The position numbers and the translations under genes were made by a program. A stretch of DNA of 16,892 bases. Origin: JACMRI01 sp043778625 (GTDB taxonomy: Bacteria; Bacteroidota; Bacteroidia; UBA4408). The notes under the pieces were generated by a model. The model ran no database searches, was not told where the DNA came from, and was given only the letters and a program-made list of their open reading frames with translations. Positions 13,404 to 16,892 of this stretch are shown here, in pieces. Within the stretch, counting starts at the first letter, position 1. Each line of letters begins with the position of its first letter. Where the stretch lies: positions 1-16,892 of the forward strand of contig JAYWFU010000100.1 in assembly GCA_043778625.1 (NCBI GenBank), read 5' to 3'.

Positions 13404-13934
13404 TTACTGATTTAGTACCACCCACGAACTATCCTTGCAATCAACTAATAATTGAGCTATTGTAGTAGTAAGCAATGGGTGTACAGCCAAAGGTGCAATA
13501 TCGTTAAGTGGCACTAACACAAACTTACGCAAGTGCATGTGTGGGTGAGGTATAACAAGGGTTTCGGAGTTTATTACTGTGCTGTCAAATAATAAAATAT
13601 CAATATCCAAGGTGCGTTGTTGCCATCTATTAGTAGCGGTGCGTACTCGCCCGTGTTGTTGCTCAATGCGTTGTAGTTGTTGTAACAGTTGTTGTGGCGT
13701 AAGCAATGTTGTAATGCCACACACCATGTTTAAAAAGTGAGGTTGCTCAGTAACTCCCCACGGCTCGGTTTTGTACATAGGTGAGGTAAGTGTTACGCAA
13801 GTATCTGTAAGTGCATTAATAGCGGTTATGGCATTGTGCAGGGCAATGTGCATATCCCCTTGGTTGCTGCCTAGCGATAAAAAAACTAAGGGTAAATTTT
13901 TATTCAAAATGTTTGTAATAAATGGTACGTGCAA
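13404..13934 (-). CDS. folK: 2-amino-4-hydroxy-6-hydroxymethyldihydropteridine pyrophosphokinase (HPPK)
   Basis: 176 residues. VFLSLGSNQGDMHIAL (about residues 17-32) is the HPPK N-terminal motif, SPMYKTEPWGVTEQPHFLNM (about 51-70) the substrate-binding loop, and RWQQRTLDIDILLFD (about 103-117) matches the signature 'RWGPRxLDIDILxY' with QQ for GP; IPHPHMHLRKFVLVPLNDIA completes it. It transfers pyrophosphate from ATP to 6-hydroxymethyldihydropterin in folate synthesis. No ATG is available before the core: TTG at 13934 is used, and TTG at 13907 is a good alternative giving a more typical 167 residues. It is divergent from sppA, with only 59 nt between the two starts. Confidence 0.93.
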   Translation of the reverse strand: MHVPFITNILNKNLPLVFLSLGSNQGDMHIALHNAITAINALTDTCVTLTSPMYKTEPWGVTEQPHFLNMVCGITTLLTPQQLLQQLQRIEQQHGRVRTATNRWQQRTLDIDILLFDSTVINSETLVIPHPHMHLRKFVLVPLNDIAPLAVHPLLTTTIAQLLVDCKDSSWVVLNQ

Positions 13935-13943
13935 TTAGTTTTT
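13912..13943 (+). promoter_or_regulatory. Bacteroidota-type promoter of sppA
   Basis: TTTG (13912-13915), a 20-nt spacer and TAGTTTTT (13936-13943) match the -33/-7 pattern with one mismatch at the final G. A start near 13950 gives a leader of about 44 nt to the ATG at 13994. The -33 box lies within the first codons of the divergent folK gene if TTG 13934 is its start. Confidence 0.6.
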
Positions 13944-13961
13944 TAATCAACTTTACAACAT

Positions 13962-13969
13962 CAAAATTA
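13962..13969 (-). promoter_or_regulatory. Possible -7 element for folK
   Basis: Read on the minus strand this is TAATTTTG, a full TAnnTTTG match, placed about 27 nt upstream of the TTG at 13934. No TTG stands 19-21 nt upstream of it, so only half the promoter is visible. Confidence 0.3.
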
Positions 13970-13993
13970 ACACTAAAAACAAACAATTATATA

Positions 13994-15793
13994 ATGAAAC
14001 AATTTTTAAAAAACGTACTAAGTTCTTGCTTCGGAATTTTCTTTGCCGGAATATTATTATTTGTAGTAGTAATAGGCTACATAAGCTACAAAGTAGCAAG
14101 CGTTAGCAATAGCGAGAGTGATGTAGTTACTATTAACGACAACAGTATTTTAAAACTAAACTTTGACACTAAAATTACAGAGCGTGAAAACAAAAACCCA
14201 TTAGCAGGTTTTAATTTAAAGGGCTTAGGAGATGATGATAGCTACGGATTATTAGACATATTAAAAGCCATACGTACCGCTGCTAGCGATGATAAAATAA
14301 AAGGTATTTATATTGAAACATCAGGCGTGGCAACCAACCTAGCCAATGTAGAGGAAATTAGAACTGCATTAATTGAATTTAAAAAATCAGGAAAGTTTAT
14401 TTGGTCATACAGCGAAATGTACACCCAAACGGGCTATTACCTTTGTTCCGTAGCCGATTCGGTGTGGCTTAACCCAGTAGGAATGGTGGAGTTTAAGGGT
14501 ATGGCAAGCCAAGTTATGTTTTTTAAAGGCGCATTAGCTAAGTTGGAAATTGAACCCGAAATTATTCGCCACGGCAAATTTAAAAGTGCCGTAGAACCAT
14601 TAATTAACGATAAGTTGAGCGATGCTAACCGCTTACAAATAAAAACATATATAGGTACGTTGTGGAGTCATTTAAAGCAAGGGATAAGTATTTCGCGCAA
14701 GGTGTCGGAAACTGAACTGCAAGCCATGGTAGATAATGCCAAAGTAACTAATGCTAAAACAGCACAACAGCATAAGTTAGTAGATAGATTACTTTACAAA
14801 GACGAGGTACTAGAGCGTATTAAAAATAAACTAGACGTAGAAAAAACCAGCGATATTAAAACTACCTCGTTAGCCGAATACATACAAGCCAACGAAAATG
14901 TAAGTTACGCATCAACCCTCAACACCAACAATAGCAGTGCTACTGAACGCATAGCCATAGTATATGCCAATGGCGATATTGAAAGTGGTAAAGGCGACGA
15001 CGAAACAATAGGCTCCGACCGTATAGCACAAGCCATGCGCGAAGCTAGGTTAGACGACAAAGTAAAAGCAGTAGTACTACGTGTAAACTCACCAGGCGGA
15101 AGTAGTATGGCAAGCGACATTATTTGGCGTGAAGTACTCCTTACCAAAAAAGTAAAGCCAGTAGTGGTAAGTATGGGTGGCGTGGCAGCATCGGGCGGAT
15201 ATTATATTACTTGCTGTGCTAACAAAATTATTGCTGAACCCACTACTATTACGGGTTCAATAGGCGTGTTTGGTGTATTGTGGAACGGAAAAGGATTACT
15301 GAACAACAAATTAGGAATAACCGTTGATACCGTTAAAACAGGGCGTTTTGCCGATATTGGCACTACTACCCGTGCACTTACCCAAACGGAGCGTGCAATA
15401 ATACAGCAAGAAGTAGAAACTATTTATGACGATTTTATTAACCGTGTTGCACAAGGCAGGCACATGACTAAAGCACAAGTAGATAGCATTGGGCAAGGCC
15501 GTGTGTGGACTGCTAAAGACGCACAACGCATAGGACTTGTGGACGAACTTGGAGGCATTGATAAAGCCATAACAACCGCTGCACAATTAGCCAAAATGAA
15601 AAATTACAAACTGTATAATTTGCCTAAACAAACCAATCCGTTTGAAAAAATAATGCAAAAATTAAGTGGCGAAACTGCTGATGCACAAACTCGTACAATG
15701 CTTGGCGAAGCTTACCCTTACTACAAAGCGTTACATAGTGCAGTTAAACACAAAGGTATATTAATGCGTACTGAATACGATGTGGTATATTAA
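13994..15793 (+). CDS. sppA: Signal peptide peptidase SppA, long (67 kDa-type) form
   Basis: 599 residues from ATG 13994, chosen because MKQFLKNVLSSCFGIFFAG gives the standard basic N-terminus before one membrane helix (about residues 13-36); the in-frame ATG at 13922 would precede the promoter and has no family-like sequence. Two peptidase S49 domains follow. The N-terminal one holds the general-base lysine in GKFKSAVEP (K197, matching E. coli K209), and the C-terminal one holds the nucleophile in GGVAASGGYY (S400, matching E. coli S409), with VVLRVNSPGGSSMASD before it and TTITGSIGVFG after it. Both catalytic residues are present, so it should be active. The enzyme digests cleaved signal peptides in the membrane. 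Its last 14 nt overlap the start of the following secreted-protein gene. Confidence 0.95.
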   Translation: MKQFLKNVLSSCFGIFFAGILLFVVVIGYISYKVASVSNSESDVVTINDNSILKLNFDTKITERENKNPLAGFNLKGLGDDDSYGLLDILKAIRTAASDDKIKGIYIETSGVATNLANVEEIRTALIEFKKSGKFIWSYSEMYTQTGYYLCSVADSVWLNPVGMVEFKGMASQVMFFKGALAKLEIEPEIIRHGKFKSAVEPLINDKLSDANRLQIKTYIGTLWSHLKQGISISRKVSETELQAMVDNAKVTNAKTAQQHKLVDRLLYKDEVLERIKNKLDVEKTSDIKTTSLAEYIQANENVSYASTLNTNNSSATERIAIVYANGDIESGKGDDETIGSDRIAQAMREARLDDKVKAVVLRVNSPGGSSMASDIIWREVLLTKKVKPVVVSMGGVAASGGYYITCCANKIIAEPTTITGSIGVFGVLWNGKGLLNNKLGITVDTVKTGRFADIGTTTRALTQTERAIIQQEVETIYDDFINRVAQGRHMTKAQVDSIGQGRVWTAKDAQRIGLVDELGGIDKAITTAAQLAKMKNYKLYNLPKQTNPFEKIMQKLSGETADAQTRTMLGEAYPYYKALHSAVKHKGILMRTEYDVVY

Positions 15794-16820
15794 TAACATT
15801 GTTTGTACATTAGTATTACTAGCGCTAACACTAACTACTAGCGCACAAATAACTAGGCTCGATAGCATTGTAAACGCAATGCCTGCTGATACCTTGTTAC
15901 AATTAATAACTTACGATACGCAATTAGACGCTGGGCACAAAAATCAATCAGTACACCCTGACGTAGTACTTACCAAGGATAAGCAAGGGCGAGATATATT
16001 TTTAATGGTGCATACGCCCTATCCTTTTTATCAAGATAAATTTGAAAATCCATGTTTGTATTACTCTTACAACGGAATAAATTTTGAACCTATGGATTCG
16101 CTCACTAACCCTATTGTGCCCGCGCCTACACGCAAACATAACGACGACCCCGATATTATATTTGACACCCAAAAACAACAATGGCTCATACATTACTTAG
16201 CCACATTTAACCCCGATTCGCAAAACGTAGTGCAACTATCCAGTACCGATTTAATACACTGGCAAAAACGTGATTTAATTAAATACAAAAATCTTACTAC
16301 CATTGATCCATTTATTGTATCGCCTAGCGTTAGTAAGGGTTTGAAGAAAAATTACGTAATGTTTTATGTAAATAATAAAGGAGAAACCGCCAAAAACACT
16401 ATTGAGTATATTAATAGTAAAAGCCTATACAAATGGAATAAAAATAAGCGCACTACTGTTACCATTGCAGGCATGGACACCGCAATAGCTCCGTGGCATA
16501 TTGAAGTAATAAAACACACCGATGGCTATTATTACATGACACTGTGTGGATTTAGAAAAGGTTTTAATTGGTTTGATGAAAAACAAATTCCTGATTACGA
16601 ACTACTATTTGCACGTAGCACCAACTTAAAAGATTGGGTAGTAAGCCCAACTAATATAAATCCTTGTAAAAACGGCACGCTCAAGGAGTGTAATTATATT
16701 TACAGGAGTAGTACTGTATTTACCAATAATTATTTATTAATTTATTACAGCTACTTTACCACGTGGCGCCATTGCTATTTAGGAGTTAAAAAAATACCGT
16801 TAAACGAGTTAAGGTTTTAA
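15780..16820 (+). CDS. Secreted protein, probable five-bladed beta-propeller (GH43/32-like fold)
   Basis: 346 residues. A signal peptide is clear: NIVCTLVLLALTLTTSAQ with likely cleavage after SA near residue 22. The rest has repeating strand patterns typical of glycosidase-type beta-propellers: YYSYNGINFEPM, DDPDIIFDTQKQQWLIHYLA, LSSTDLIHWQKRD, YVMFYVNNKGE, APWHIEVIKHTDGYYYM and LLFARSTNLKDWVVSP. 'DLIHW' and 'NLKDW' are the repeated 'S.DL..W' marks of GH43/GH32-like proteins. The acidic catalytic trio cannot be located with confidence (D and E candidates lie in DDPDI and WHIEVI), so enzymatic activity is uncertain; related proteins occur near polysaccharide export genes. It starts within the last 14 nt of sppA in another frame, implying coupling. 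It could act on glycans in the periplasm or outside the cell. Confidence 0.75.
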   Translation: MWYINNIVCTLVLLALTLTTSAQITRLDSIVNAMPADTLLQLITYDTQLDAGHKNQSVHPDVVLTKDKQGRDIFLMVHTPYPFYQDKFENPCLYYSYNGINFEPMDSLTNPIVPAPTRKHNDDPDIIFDTQKQQWLIHYLATFNPDSQNVVQLSSTDLIHWQKRDLIKYKNLTTIDPFIVSPSVSKGLKKNYVMFYVNNKGETAKNTIEYINSKSLYKWNKNKRTTVTIAGMDTAIAPWHIEVIKHTDGYYYMTLCGFRKGFNWFDEKQIPDYELLFARSTNLKDWVVSPTNINPCKNGTLKECNYIYRSSTVFTNNYLLIYYSYFTTWRHCYLGVKKIPLNELRF

Positions 16821-16826
16821 GTTACG

Positions 16827-16892
16827 TTAATAATCAAATTTCATTGTTATCGAATTTCCTTTGGCGTTGTACGAATAACGAGTTGCCATGTT
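16827..16892 (-). CDS. Possible 3' end of a convergent gene, cut by the window edge
   Basis: On the minus strand one frame is open from the window end to a TAA at 16827-16829. The 21 residues end GNSITMKFDY; a terminal aromatic residue after alternating hydrophobic positions is typical of outer-membrane beta-barrels. The other two minus frames also stay open for 14-18 codons, so the frame choice is weak. It would end 6 nt from the preceding convergent gene. Confidence 0.28.
   Translation of the reverse strand, partial: NMATRYSYNAKGNSITMKFDY

Noticed and set aside
13922..13993. N-terminal extension of sppA from ATG 13922
   Set aside because: It would place the start upstream of the predicted -7 box and before the normal signal-anchor N-terminus.
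1..16892. tRNA, rRNA or CRISPR array
   Set aside because: No cloverleaf-like segment, rRNA core motif or regularly spaced direct repeats were seen on either strand.

Overview
The window reads as chromosomal DNA of a member of the Bacteroidota, probably a Chitinophagia/Sphingobacteriia-type relative. The evidence is AT-rich composition, start codons behind A-rich leaders with no clear Shine-Dalgarno, two promoters matching the Bacteroidota -33/-7 pattern (TTTG or TTG, about 20 nt, TAnnTTTG), and a parB-DUF5683-dapB gene order typical of that phylum. All family calls were made by eye from sequence motifs; no database search was run.

Layout. Positions 1-97 hold what looks like the last 30 codons of an ISL3-like transposase and one terminal repeat of its insertion sequence. 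A gene-free leader (98-259) carries inverted repeats that could be operators. Positions 260-7668 are a tight nine-gene plus-strand operon: a DUF2805/TIGR03643 protein, an atypical short-chain dehydrogenase-like protein, a flavin reductase-like protein, a divergent photolyase/cryptochrome, TspO, a DUF2071 protein, a DUF2256 zinc-ribbon protein, an Fe-S (6-4) photolyase of the PhrB type and a CRY-DASH protein. A 17-bp hairpin at 7731-7769 closes it. Three different photolyase/cryptochrome lineages together with flavin- and tetrapyrrole-related genes suggest a light-response and DNA photorepair module.

Positions 7770-9199 are a different kind of DNA: a cluster of strong hairpins, then a good promoter and a translationally coupled pair of small unknown genes, the second HEPN-like. 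The pair is followed by an imperfect inverted repeat laid out like an integron attC site. This looks like an acquired two-gene cassette, possibly a toxin-antitoxin or defence-like pair.

Positions 9200-13381 return to housekeeping genes on the plus strand: a BaiN/HI0933-like flavoprotein, ParB (with no parA beside it), a DUF5683 membrane protein, a DUF2867 protein and dapB. folK follows on the minus strand, convergent with dapB and divergent from sppA. sppA (signal peptide peptidase) overlaps a secreted protein that looks like a beta-propeller of the glycosidase type. The last 66 bases may be the end of a convergent minus-strand gene.

Most novel-looking points: the HEPN-like cassette with its attC-like flank; the photolyase homologue that has lost the conserved Trp/Asn positions around FAD; the SDR-like protein lacking the catalytic Tyr; and the 11-nt overlap of a small zinc-ribbon gene with the Fe-S photolyase gene.
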